The notes below the pieces were generated by a model. That model was not told the origin of the DNA, ran no database searches, and worked only from the letters and a program-made list of their open reading frames with translations. From Methylobacterium sp. J-048 (GTDB lineage Bacteria > Pseudomonadota > Alphaproteobacteria > Rhizobiales > Beijerinckiaceae), in the NCBI RefSeq assembly GCF_022829515.1, contig NZ_JAKSYL010000198.1, positions 1 through 64,000 on the forward strand: DNA of 64,000 bases. The letters are read 5' to 3'. The position numbers and the translations under genes are program-made. Positions 27,894-36,385 of this stretch are shown here, piece after piece (position 1 is the stretch's first letter; every line of letters begins with the position of its first letter).

Positions 27894-29123
27894 ATGCGCA
27901 TTGCTGTGCTGTCCGAGACGGACTCTGCGGAACCGCGGGTGGCCGCGGTCCCGGAGACCGTAAAGAAGTTCAAGACGCTCGGCGCCGACATCACCGTGCA
28001 GGCTGGCGCGGGGCTGAAGGCCGGGATCCTCGATTCCGAGTATGAGGCCGCCGGTGCCGAGATCGCCGGCAGCGCCGCCGATGCGGCCCGTGATGCCGAC
28101 CTCGTCCTCAAGGTCCGCCGTCCGGCGGGCGAGGAGCTGTCGCTGTTCAAGCGCGGCGCCACGATCATCGCGATCATGGATCCCTACGGCAACGAGGCCG
28201 CCTTGAAGGCCCTGGCCGAGGCAGGGGTCTCGGGTTTCGCCATGGAGCTGATGCCGCGCATCACCCGGGCGCAGGTGATGGACGTGCTGTCCTCTCAGGC
28301 GAACCTCGCCGGCTACCGGGCCGTCGTCGACGGCGCCGCCGAGTACGGCCGGGCCATGCCGATGATGATGACCGCGGCCGGTACCGTGCCGGCCGCCCGC
28401 GTCTTCATCATGGGCGTCGGCGTCGCAGGGCTGCAGGCCATCGCCACGGCCCGGCGTATGGGTGCGGTCGTGACCGCCACGGATGTGCGCCCCGCCACCA
28501 AGGAGCAGGTCGAGTCGCTCGGCGCCAAGTTCGTCGCGGTCGAGGACGACGAGTTCAAGCAGGCCGAGACCGCGGGCGGCTACGCCAAGGAGATGTCGGC
28601 CGGCTATCAGGCCAAGCAGGCCGAGCTGGTGAAGGGCCATATCGCCAAGCAGGACATCGTCATCACGACGGCCCTGATCCCCGGCCGTCCGGCTCCGAAG
28701 CTCGTCTCGGAGGAGATGGTCGCCTCAATGAAGCCGGGCTCGGTCCTGATTGATCTCGCGGTCGAGCGCGGCGGCAACGTCGCCGGCGCCAAGCCGGGCG
28801 AGATCGTGGTGACCGACCGCGGCGTGAAGATCGTCGGCCACACCAACGTGCCGGGGCGCCTCGCCGCCACGGCGTCGAGCCTCTATGCGCGCAACCTCTA
28901 CGCCTTCGTCGAGACCCTGATCGACAAGGAGAGCAAGGCGCTGGCGATCAATTGGGACGACGAATTGGTGAAGGCCACCAACCTGACCCGCGACGGGTCC
29001 GTGGTCCACGCCTCCTTCCAGTCCAAGACCGATGGCCCCGCCTCGGAAGCTGCGGCGGTGGGTCTCGCCAAGTCGGAGACCGGCAAGGCCGAGGCCGCCC
29101 CGGCCCCGTCGGGCACGCACTGA
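27894..29123 (+). CDS. pntAA: PntAA, NAD(P) transhydrogenase alpha subunit, part 1
   Basis: Soluble NAD(H)-binding domain I of the proton-translocating transhydrogenase, which drives NADPH formation from NADH with the proton gradient. The start MRIAVLSETDSAEPRVAAVP is family-typical, and the Rossmann region VFIMGVGVAGLQAIATARRM and ATDVRPATKEQVESLG are clear. 409 residues. ATG 27894 has GGGGAAG at 27881-27887; the frame is open far upstream over the previous gene but that part is a shadow. First gene of pntAA-pntAB-pntB. Confidence 0.95.
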   Translation: MRIAVLSETDSAEPRVAAVPETVKKFKTLGADITVQAGAGLKAGILDSEYEAAGAEIAGSAADAARDADLVLKVRRPAGEELSLFKRGATIIAIMDPYGNEAALKALAEAGVSGFAMELMPRITRAQVMDVLSSQANLAGYRAVVDGAAEYGRAMPMMMTAAGTVPAARVFIMGVGVAGLQAIATARRMGAVVTATDVRPATKEQVESLGAKFVAVEDDEFKQAETAGGYAKEMSAGYQAKQAELVKGHIAKQDIVITTALIPGRPAPKLVSEEMVASMKPGSVLIDLAVERGGNVAGAKPGEIVVTDRGVKIVGHTNVPGRLAATASSLYARNLYAFVETLIDKESKALAINWDDELVKATNLTRDGSVVHASFQSKTDGPASEAAAVGLAKSETGKAEAAPAPSGTH

Positions 29124-29147
29124 AGACCGATCGCGAGGAGAAGCAGA

Positions 29148-29603
29148 ATGGCAAACCTTGTCGTCCCTCCCGATCAGGCGGCTGATCAGACCCGCGTGCT
29201 GGCGGATGCCGCGCGCGCCGCAGCCGATGTCGCCCGCAACGCGGCCGATCAGGCCCAGGCCATCGCGTCCGGCATGGGCCATGGGATCAGCGCGGCCACC
29301 GGCGGCGCCGTCGATCCGTTCATCTTCCAGTTCGCCATCTTCGTGCTGGCGATCTTCGTCGGTTACTACGTGGTCTGGTCCGTGACCCCGGCGCTGCACA
29401 CGCCGCTGATGTCGGTCACGAACGCGATCTCCTCGGTAATTATCGTCGGTGCGATCCTGGCGGCCGGCGTGCCGCTTCTGGAGAAGGGCACCGGTTGGGC
29501 CCGCGCCTTCGGATTCATCGGCATCGTCCTGGCCAGCGTGAATATTTTCGGGGGCTTCCTCGTCACCCAGCGCATGCTCGGCATGTACAAGAAGAAGGCC
29601 TGA
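29148..29603 (+). CDS. pntAB: PntAB, NAD(P) transhydrogenase alpha subunit, part 2
   Basis: Membrane part (domain II fragment) of the alpha subunit, separated from PntAA as in the three-gene type found in Rhodospirillum and other alphaproteobacteria. A 60-residue Ala/Asp-rich N-terminus (ADQTRVLADAARAAADVARN) precedes FIFQFAIFVLAIFVGYYVVW and further helices ending LVTQRMLGMYKKKA. 151 residues, longer at the N-terminus than the roughly 100-140 usual. GAGGAGAAG precedes ATG 29148. Confidence 0.92.
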   Translation: MANLVVPPDQAADQTRVLADAARAAADVARNAADQAQAIASGMGHGISAATGGAVDPFIFQFAIFVLAIFVGYYVVWSVTPALHTPLMSVTNAISSVIIVGAILAAGVPLLEKGTGWARAFGFIGIVLASVNIFGGFLVTQRMLGMYKKKA

Positions 29604-29607
29604 GACG

Positions 29608-31008
29608 ATGTCCCAGAACGTCTCCGCGCTTCTCTACATCGTCGCCGGCGTCCTGTTCATCATGGCGTTGCGGGGGCTCTCGCACCCGACCACGTCGCGG
29701 CAGGGCAACCTCTACGGCATGATCGGCATGGCGCTCGCCGTGCTTACCACCCTGGTCGGCCATCCGCCGGCCGGGTTCGGCGCCTGGATCCTGGTGATCC
29801 TGGGCATCGGCATCGGCGGCGGAGCCGGCGCGGTCATCGCCAAACGCGTGCCGATGACGGCGATGCCGCAGCTCGTGGCTGCCTTCCACTCGCTGGTCGG
29901 CCTCGCGGCCGTGGCCGGCGCCGCGGCGACGCTCTACGCGCCGCAGGCGGTGGGCATCCTCGAGAACGGCCACATTCACAAGCAGTCGCTGTTCGAGATG
30001 GCCCTGGGCGCGGCCATCGGCGCGATCACCTTCACCGGGTCGGTCATCGCCTTCGCCAAGCTCGACGGGCGGATGTCCGGCAAGCCGATCATGCTGCCGC
30101 AGCGGCACCTCATCAACATCGGCATCGCGGTGGCACTGGTGGTGCTGATCGCGCTGTTCATCGGCAATGAGAGCAAGGCGGTCTTCTGGCTGATCGTATT
30201 GCTGTCCTTCGCGCTGGGCGGCCTGCTGATCATCCCGATCGGCGGCGCCGACATGCCTGTCGTCGTGTCGATGCTCAATTCCTACTCGGGCTGGGCGGCG
30301 GCCGGCATCGGCTTCACCCTGGGCAACCTCGCGCTGATCATCACCGGCTCTCTGGTCGGCTCGTCGGGCGCGATCCTGTCCTACATCATGTGCCACGCGA
30401 TGAACCGGTCGTTCATCTCGGTCATCCTGGGCGGGTTCGGCGGCGACACCGCCGCTGCAGGCGGTCCGGGCCAAGTCGAGACGCGCCCGGTCAAGCAAGG
30501 CTCGGCCGACGACGCGGCCTACATCATGAAGAACGCCGAGCGGGTGATCATCGTCCCGGGCTACGGCATGGCGGTGGCGCAGGCGCAGCACTCCCTGCGC
30601 GAGATGGCCGACATGCTGAAGAAGGAGGGCGTCGACGTGAAGTACGCCATCCACCCGGTGGCGGGCCGCATGCCGGGCCACATGAACGTGCTGCTCGCCG
30701 AGGCGAACGTGCCCTACGACGAGGTGTTCGAGCTGGAGGACATCAACGGCGAGTTCCCGCAGGCGGATGTCGCCTTCGTGATCGGTGCCAACGACGTCAC
30801 CAACCCGGCCGCCAAGACCGACAAGGCCTCGCCGATCTACGGCATGCCGATCCTGGACGTGGAGCGGGCCAAGACCGTGCTGTTCATCAAGCGCGGCATG
30901 GGCTCGGGCTATGCCGGCGTCGAGAACGAGGTGTTCTTCCGCGACAACACCATGATGCTGTTCGGTGATGCCAAGAAGGTGGTCGACAACATCCTCAAGG
31001 CATTCTGA
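29608..31008 (+). CDS. pntB: PntB, NAD(P) transhydrogenase beta subunit
   Basis: Membrane domain II remainder plus NADP(H)-binding domain III. About nine hydrophobic helices span residues 1-260 (for example MIGMALAVLTTLVGHPP and IGFTLGNLALIITGSLVGSS); the C-terminal domain carries the inverted NADP fold with VIIVPGYGMAVAQAQHSL, HPVAGRMPGHMNVLLAEA and VIGANDVTNPAA. 466 residues, full length. It starts 5 bases after pntAB, and a rho-independent terminator follows. Confidence 0.96.
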   Translation: MSQNVSALLYIVAGVLFIMALRGLSHPTTSRQGNLYGMIGMALAVLTTLVGHPPAGFGAWILVILGIGIGGGAGAVIAKRVPMTAMPQLVAAFHSLVGLAAVAGAAATLYAPQAVGILENGHIHKQSLFEMALGAAIGAITFTGSVIAFAKLDGRMSGKPIMLPQRHLINIGIAVALVVLIALFIGNESKAVFWLIVLLSFALGGLLIIPIGGADMPVVVSMLNSYSGWAAAGIGFTLGNLALIITGSLVGSSGAILSYIMCHAMNRSFISVILGGFGGDTAAAGGPGQVETRPVKQGSADDAAYIMKNAERVIIVPGYGMAVAQAQHSLREMADMLKKEGVDVKYAIHPVAGRMPGHMNVLLAEANVPYDEVFELEDINGEFPQADVAFVIGANDVTNPAAKTDKASPIYGMPILDVERAKTVLFIKRGMGSGYAGVENEVFFRDNTMMLFGDAKKVVDNILKAF

Positions 31009-31032
31009 GACTGCGTCAAAATCGGTTTCGGC

Positions 31033-31066
31033 AAGGGGCGGGCAGCGATGTCCGCCCCTTCGTTTT
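31033..31066 (+). terminator. Rho-independent terminator after pntB
   Basis: An 11-pair stem (aaggggcgggc 31033-31043 with gtccgcccctt 31050-31060, one G-T pair) with a six-base loop is followed by cgtttt, and lies about 25 bases after the pntB stop. This is the clearest T-tailed terminator in the window and separates pnt from recJ. Confidence 0.85.
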
Positions 31067-31144
31067 GCCGACCCAACTTCGTGCGCGGCCGCTGTTGCCG
31101 CGGCGCCCGCGATTCCGCCGCCGACCCGGTGTAGAGTGCCGCCC

Positions 31145-32968
31145 GTGTCCGCCGCCACCGCCTCGCTGATCACCGATCCGCCGCCGTTCCTGGGTGTCGC
31201 CGCCTCCGTGACCGGACGGCGCTGGCAGGAGCGCTGTGCCGGCATGGCAGTGCAGAACCACATCGCCAAGATGGTCCAGGCCCACGGCCTGCCCGAGTTG
31301 CTGGCGCGCGTCCTCGCCGGACGGCAAGTGGCGCCGGACCAGGCCGCCCGCCACCTGGCCCCGCGTCTGCGCGACCTGATGCCGGATCCGGACATCCTGC
31401 TCGACATGGATGCGGCCGTGCGCCGGCTCGTGCGGGCCATCCGCCGGGGCGAGATCGTCGCCGTGTTCGGCGATTACGACGTCGATGGTGCGGCCAGCGC
31501 GGCGCTGCTCGCGGGCTATCTGCGCCAGGTCGGCCTGCGGGCGCCGATCCACATCCCGGACCGGATCACCGAGGGCTATGGCCCCAACGCCGCGGCGATC
31601 ACCGCCCTGGCGGCCGAGGGCGCGACCCTGCTGGTCTGCGTCGATTGCGGCACGAGCGGCCACGGGCCCCTGGAAGAGGCCGAGAAGCTCGGCCTCGACG
31701 TGATCGTGCTGGATCACCACGCCGCCGCCGAGCAGCTGCCCCCGGCCCGGGCCGTGGTGAACCCCAACCGGCTCGACGACCTCTCCGGCCTCGGCCATCT
31801 CTGCGCCGCCGGCGTCGTGTTCTTGACGCTGGCCGCCCTCAACCGCGCCCTGCGCCGGGACGGCTTTTTCGGCCCGGATCGCCCGGAGCCGACTCTCACC
31901 GACGCCCTCGACCTCGTGGCGCTGGCGACGGTGGCCGACGTGGTGCCGCTGGTCGGCTTGAACCGCGCCTTCGTCACGCAGGGGCTGACGGTGATGCGCC
32001 ACCGGGGCCGCACCGGCCTGGCGGCCCTGCTCGACGCCGCCTCCCTCAGCGAGCCCCCGGAGGCCTGGCATCTCGGCTTCGTGCTCGGGCCGCGGATCAA
32101 TGCCGGCGGCCGGATCGGCGATTCGGCCCTCGGGGCGCGCCTGCTCACGACGGCCGATCCGGTCGAGGCTGCCCGGATCGCCGCCGATCTCGACCGGCTC
32201 AACCGCGAGCGCCAGGCGATCGAGGCCCATGCGGTGTCCGAGGCCGAGGCCGAGATGGATCGTGCCCTGACCCTCGACCCGGCGCGCGCCGTGCTGGTGA
32301 CCGGCAACACGGAATGGCATCCCGGCATCGTCGGGCTGATCGCGGCGCGCCTGAAGGAGCGCTTCAACCGGCCGGCCTTCGCCTTCGCGATCCGACCTGA
32401 CGGCAGCGCGACCGGCTCCGGACGCTCGATCCCCGGGGCCGATCTCGGCCTCGCCGTCCGCGCCTGCGTCGAGGCCGGGCTCGCCAGCAAGGGCGGCGGC
32501 CACGCCATGGCGGCGGGCGTCACCCTGCGGGCCGACGACATCCCGCGGTTCGAGACGCACTTGGCCGCGCTTCTCGGCGCCAGCGTCGCGGTCTCGCGGG
32601 CGGCCGACGCCCTGATGATCGACGGCAGCCTGAGCGCCGGCGGGGCCACCGCCGAGACCGTCCGGCTGCTGCAGCGGGCCGGCCCGTTCGGGCAGGGCGC
32701 GCCGGAGCCGCTCTTCGCGCTCGGACGCCACCGCCTCGTCGATGCCGCGGTGGTCGGCTCGGGCCATGTCCGCGCACGCCTGCGCAGCCGCGACGGCCAG
32801 GCCGTGGGCGCGATCTGCTTCCGCGCGGCCGAACGCCCGCTCGGACAGGCCCTGTTGAAGGGGATCGGCCAGGAGATGCACGTGGCCGGCACGCTGTCCT
32901 GCGACCGCTGGCGCGGTGCCGAGCGGGCGCAGCTGCGGATCGTCGATCTGGCTTCGGCCGAGCCCTGA
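31145..32968 (+). CDS. recJ: RecJ, single-stranded-DNA-specific 5'-3' exonuclease
   Basis: DNA repair and recombination nuclease of the DHH phosphoesterase family. Motifs appear in order: AVFGDYDVDGAASAALLAGY (motif I), VCVDCGTSGHGPLEEA, VIVLDHHAAAEQLPPARAVV (DHH motif) and the DHHA1 part with GGGHAMAAGVTLRADDIPRF. The C-terminal OB-like region is present (RAGPFGQGAPEPLFAL). 607 residues from GTG 31145. Another GTG at 31136 is a possible start, and no ATG is near. Confidence 0.92.
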   Translation: MSAATASLITDPPPFLGVAASVTGRRWQERCAGMAVQNHIAKMVQAHGLPELLARVLAGRQVAPDQAARHLAPRLRDLMPDPDILLDMDAAVRRLVRAIRRGEIVAVFGDYDVDGAASAALLAGYLRQVGLRAPIHIPDRITEGYGPNAAAITALAAEGATLLVCVDCGTSGHGPLEEAEKLGLDVIVLDHHAAAEQLPPARAVVNPNRLDDLSGLGHLCAAGVVFLTLAALNRALRRDGFFGPDRPEPTLTDALDLVALATVADVVPLVGLNRAFVTQGLTVMRHRGRTGLAALLDAASLSEPPEAWHLGFVLGPRINAGGRIGDSALGARLLTTADPVEAARIAADLDRLNRERQAIEAHAVSEAEAEMDRALTLDPARAVLVTGNTEWHPGIVGLIAARLKERFNRPAFAFAIRPDGSATGSGRSIPGADLGLAVRACVEAGLASKGGGHAMAAGVTLRADDIPRFETHLAALLGASVAVSRAADALMIDGSLSAGGATAETVRLLQRAGPFGQGAPEPLFALGRHRLVDAAVVGSGHVRARLRSRDGQAVGAICFRAAERPLGQALLKGIGQEMHVAGTLSCDRWRGAERAQLRIVDLASAEP

Positions 32969-32972
32969 GCGA

Positions 32973-33467
32973 TCAGCCGCCCGCCATCACCAGCGCCCAG
33001 AACCGCTTGTAGCGGGTATCGGGCGCATCGACCCGGGCGATGCCGATCCGCCGGATCTGCGGGAGCAGCATGTTCTTGTTGTGCTCGGGGCTCGCCTTCC
33101 AGCGTGCCAGCACCTGCTCGAAGGTTTCGGAACCGGCGCTGAGATTTTCCGCGGCGTAGGACCTCGCCAGACCGGCAGAGGCCATGCGCGCGGTGAAGCT
33201 GCCGCCGACATCGTGGCTGAGCTGCCCGTGTCGGGCATTGTTGCCGGCCTGGAAGGCGGCAACCTTCACCAGGCCGTTGTCGACGATGACCGGGCTCAGT
33301 CCGTGCTGGACGCGATAGGCCGAGATCGCAGCCGCGGCCGCGACTTCGTCAAGGATCGCGGTGTGGGTCGCGGTCTCAGCGGTCGGTTCGGGCGTGAACG
33401 ACAAGCCACCGCAACCGGCGAGCGACAGCGATAGGGCAACAGCGAAGGCGGGGAGAAGTTTCGACAC
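32973..33467 (-). CDS. CAP/SCP-domain lipoprotein
   Basis: 164-residue predicted lipoprotein: VSKLLPAFAVALSLSLAGCG is a signal peptide with lipobox LAGC. The mature part is a CAP (SCP/PR-1) domain with GNNARHGQLSHDVGGSFTAR, YAAENLSAGSETFEQVLARW and SPEHNKNMLLPQIRRIGIAR. Bacterial CAP proteins are extracytoplasmic and of mostly unknown role. The start is GTG 33467, chosen because it opens directly on the signal peptide; the frame extends to 33587 with basic, non-signal residues. It is convergent with recJ, four bases apart. Confidence 0.83.
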   Translation of the reverse strand: MSKLLPAFAVALSLSLAGCGGLSFTPEPTAETATHTAILDEVAAAAAISAYRVQHGLSPVIVDNGLVKVAAFQAGNNARHGQLSHDVGGSFTARMASAGLARSYAAENLSAGSETFEQVLARWKASPEHNKNMLLPQIRRIGIARVDAPDTRYKRFWALVMAGG

Positions 33468-33583
33468 GGGGACAGCGCTTCCGGATGGGATGCGTCTCCC
33501 TCCGACCGGGTTGCGGCGAAACCGCGGCGTTCCTCGGGGTTCGCGAACCGTGATGCCGGAGCGTGGCGCCATGGTCACGGTAA

Positions 33584-34657
33584 TCATGCCGCCAGCGCAT
33601 CGCCCCCGAGCATGACCGGCGCGAAGATCCGCAGCAGATCGGGGTCGAGATGGCCGGACCCGTCGGTCATGATCGCCAGAGCCTCAGCGGGGCTCGCCGG
33701 CTTCCTGTAGGCGCGGCGCTCGGTCAGCGCCGAAAACACGTCGCAAATCGCCACGATCCGCACCAGATCGGAGATGGCTGCGCCCCGGAGCCGATCCGGA
33801 TAGCCGGTCCCGTCGAGACGCTCATGATGGTGCAGGACGACGTCGATGACCTCGTCCTCAAAGGTCCCCTGTGCCCGGAGAAGATCGGCGCCGATCACCG
33901 GATGACGCTGCATCAACCGCAACTCCTCGGGATCGAGACGGCCGGGCTTGTTCAGGATCTCGCTTGGGATCCGCGATTTGCCGATATCATGGAGGAGGGC
34001 GGATCGTACCAATCGCCCGAGATCGACCCGGCTCAGGCCGATCTGCGCGCCGAAGCTCGCGGCATGGCCGGCCACCCCCAGGGTGTGCTGGTAGACGCCG
34101 ACATCGTGGCGCCAGACTTCGGCCAGCCAATCCGTGATCCCGGCTTCCGAGACGGCAGCGAGTACCAATTCGGTCCCGCGCTCGACATCGGCCCGCTGCA
34201 GGCCAGCGCCCAAGGCGGCGCTGTCGAACAGTTCGGATACGATCGCGGTCGCGTCCGAGACGCGCCCGGCGAGTTTCTGCCGGCGCGTCTCCGCCGAGCG
34301 TGTCACAGCCTCGATCATCGCGAAGACATTCGCCAGCACGAGCTGACGCGGAGCGGCCGCCGGCAGCTGGCGCAGGTGAGGCGAGGGTTTCGCGGGCTCG
34401 CCGCGAACCAGGACGAGGCGCGGGACCGGTAGCCCGCGATGGCTCAAAGCTGGCTCCAGCGCAGCGGCCTGAACCGGATGCAGATCCAGCACGATGAGGT
34501 GTGGTCGCCCAGACGGTATCGCCGAACCGGCAGCGACCGCCCGGCAATCCATCACGAGGGCGATAGCCCGTTCCAGGGCCGCCCGTTCGGACGGACGATC
34601 CGAGACCAGCAGGACAAACGGACCGTCCGAAGTCCGTGAAGAGATGCCGAGGGCCAA
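33584..34657 (-). CDS. HD-GYP domain protein (probable cyclic-di-GMP phosphodiesterase)
   Basis: 357 residues. The N-terminal 120 residues resemble a degenerate receiver (VLLVSDRPSERAALERA, HLIVLDLHPVQAAALEP). The C-terminal HD-GYP domain has LLHDIGKSRIPSEILNKPGR, MQRHPVIGADLL, VVLHHHERLDGTGYPDRL and VAICDVFSALTERRAYRKP, i.e. all metal ligands plus the GYP loop, so c-di-GMP hydrolysis is likely. TTG 34657 is the start, supported by GGGAG eight bases upstream. Confidence 0.88.
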   Translation of the reverse strand: MALGISSRTSDGPFVLLVSDRPSERAALERAIALVMDCRAVAAGSAIPSGRPHLIVLDLHPVQAAALEPALSHRGLPVPRLVLVRGEPAKPSPHLRQLPAAAPRQLVLANVFAMIEAVTRSAETRRQKLAGRVSDATAIVSELFDSAALGAGLQRADVERGTELVLAAVSEAGITDWLAEVWRHDVGVYQHTLGVAGHAASFGAQIGLSRVDLGRLVRSALLHDIGKSRIPSEILNKPGRLDPEELRLMQRHPVIGADLLRAQGTFEDEVIDVVLHHHERLDGTGYPDRLRGAAISDLVRIVAICDVFSALTERRAYRKPASPAEALAIMTDGSGHLDPDLLRIFAPVMLGGDALAA

Positions 34658-34771
34658 CGCGGTTGCTCCCTCGCCCGCATGGTCAACGATCCGTTGACGC
34701 TAGCGGAAACCCTTGAGCAAAGTGTTAACCCTACGCAGTCTGCGCCCGTATAGATCCCGGAAAGGCCGTTT

Positions 34772-34924
34772 TCAGGCGAGGCTGACGGTGCCGTCCCGGC
34801 GGGCCGGCTGAGCGGTCGCCTTGCCGGCCTCGGAAGACGGGCTCAGGAGATCGGCGAGCTTGACGGCAAGCAGGGCCTGACAAGCGGCGAGGGCGACAAA
34901 CACGACGAGGAAGCTGGCGATCAT
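34772..34924 (-). CDS. Small single-span membrane protein, unknown function
   Basis: 50 residues: an N-terminal hydrophobic span (MIASFLVVFVALAACQALLA) and a polar tail rich in Ser, Ala and Lys. ATG 34924 is preceded by GGAG at a good distance; the frame is open to 34993 without a ribosome site. No family recognised. It lies upstream of, and in the same direction as, the HD-GYP gene, 114 bases away. Confidence 0.45.
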   Translation of the reverse strand: MIASFLVVFVALAACQALLAVKLADLLSPSSEAGKATAQPARRDGTVSLA

Positions 34925-35208
34925 CGGGAAGCTCCGGTGCGGCTCGGCAAGACGACGATATTGCGATGCAAGAGATGTCATGCCGCGCTGCAAACTGGTA
35001 TGCCAGATACCGAATTCCAGTCATGCTCGGATTGCATGCCGCGGCGGCAGCCCGAACAGCGGTCCCAATTCCCGTCGTGGCATCGCCCGCTCGGCGTTTG
35101 ACGCGTCGAAGATGGCCGCTCGTATGAAGAGTGCCTTTTGCACCGCAATCGGAGTGCGACACGCGATCCGGCACGCGCGAACACGCGTCGTCGCCCGGTC
35201 GGCGATCC

Positions 35209-35901
35209 TCAGTCGAGGTAATCGCCGTAGGTGTCGACATGCTGGGCGAGGCCGAGGCCGTGCTCGCGCACGAGGCGCTCCGCATTCTCCGCGTCGCGCG
35301 CTTCCAGGGCCGCGATGATCGCCACGTGCTCGCGGATCGACCGCGCGGCCCGGTCGCCCTGGCGGAGGGCGGTGCTGCGGATGCCCCGGACATGCATCAG
35401 CAGATTGCTGGTCAACTCGGCGATCGGCTCGCAATGACCTAGGGCAATGATCCGCTGATGAAACCGGATATTGGCATCCGAGTATTCATCGATATGTTCG
35501 GCCGGCTGACCCTCGTAGAATTCCGGGAATGATTCGCGCAGGGCGCGAAGCTGCGTGTCAGTGGCACGGGTGCAGGCGAGACGGGCCGCCATGCTCTCGA
35601 GCGCCGTCCAGGCGTGGATCATGCCGACGATCTCGCGCTTGTTCTTCTTGATGACGAACACACCGCGCCGTGCTTCGGACCGAACGAATCCTTCCTGCTC
35701 CAGGACCGTGAGCGCCTCGCGGACAGGTGTGCGGCTGACGCCGAGATCCTGCGACAGTTTCCGCTCGTCGAGCCGCACCTCATCGGGCCGCCCGTAGATG
35801 TCCATGTTGGTGATCGCAGTCTTGAGCGCTTCATAGGCCAATGTCCTGAGACTGGAACTGGCGACGATCGGTTTAACGCTCAACGGTTCGGAGTTCGACA
35901 T
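35209..35901 (-). CDS. GntR-family (FCD/FadR-type) transcription regulator
   Basis: 230 residues with a winged helix near the N-terminus (LDERKLSQDLGVSRTPVREA, then LTVLEQEGFVRSEARRGVFV) and a helical FCD effector domain (residues about 85-220) with IRFHQRIIALGHC and REHVAIIAALEARDAENAER, in which Asp/His residues normally hold a metal and a small carboxylate ligand. It is divergent from the oxalate/formate antiporter gene, so control of that locus with oxalate or a derived acid as ligand is inferred. ATG 35901 starts directly before the domain; the open frame upstream to 36129 is not supported. Confidence 0.86.
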   Translation of the reverse strand: MSNSEPLSVKPIVASSSLRTLAYEALKTAITNMDIYGRPDEVRLDERKLSQDLGVSRTPVREALTVLEQEGFVRSEARRGVFVIKKNKREIVGMIHAWTALESMAARLACTRATDTQLRALRESFPEFYEGQPAEHIDEYSDANIRFHQRIIALGHCEPIAELTSNLLMHVRGIRSTALRQGDRAARSIREHVAIIAALEARDAENAERLVREHGLGLAQHVDTYGDYLD

Positions 35902-36385
35902 GCCTCGTCCAGTCGGCCCATGCCCAAGATTTTTCGCACGTGTTCTCTGTCGTGCGCTCGTAAAACGAACTAGCCCAAACCTTTGCTCGATCCTAGTCAA
36001 TTGCGAGCCAACTCCACAGACCGGCAACTGCGGCTGCAGCAGATGTGCAAGGCTCTTCGGGCAGAAACCGGAACCGTTATGCCGAAACCGAGCCCACGTT
36101 TGACAGGACCCCGCAATCCCGCGGGGCAATCATGTATTTTTGTGCATGTTTGATTGACAGAATCGCCCAGCCTCAGCACCATCCTTCTGGCATACCGTAG
36201 ACCAGTCGAGGGTGTGCGTGATCGCTCGGCGGTGGATGGCGGCACTCAAGAGACTTGATTTGTCCGCCGGACAAGAATTTTTCAAAGCACGCCGCTCGCT
36301 TTGTTCTGCCCGGCGCGTCTCTGTCCAGGCATAACTATGACTGGCGATGAACACAAAATAATAAATCCAACTTGGAGAGATACGT
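35902..36385. promoter_or_regulatory. Divergent promoter region, gntR / oxlT
   Basis: 484 bases with no credible gene and visibly lower GC than the surroundings, especially after 36240. It holds the regulatory starts of the GntR gene (left) and the antiporter gene (right). It contains the perfect palindrome at 36260-36274. GGAGAG at 36374-36379 is the oxlT ribosome site. Confidence 0.65.
36260..36274. promoter_or_regulatory. Candidate GntR operator palindrome
   Basis: TTGTCCGCCGGACAA is a perfect palindrome of 7-base arms around one base, 111 bases upstream of oxlT. Its TTGTC-N5-GACAA form resembles FadR-subfamily operators, which read TNGTNNNACNA-like half sites, so it is a plausible target for the adjacent GntR protein. 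A near copy occurs at 42355-42369. Confidence 0.5.

Noticed and set aside
29563..31440. Leftward open frame of about 625 codons opposite pntB and recJ
   Set aside because: The product is Arg/His/Asp-rich without any motif; both strands carry a well-supported gene in the other direction.
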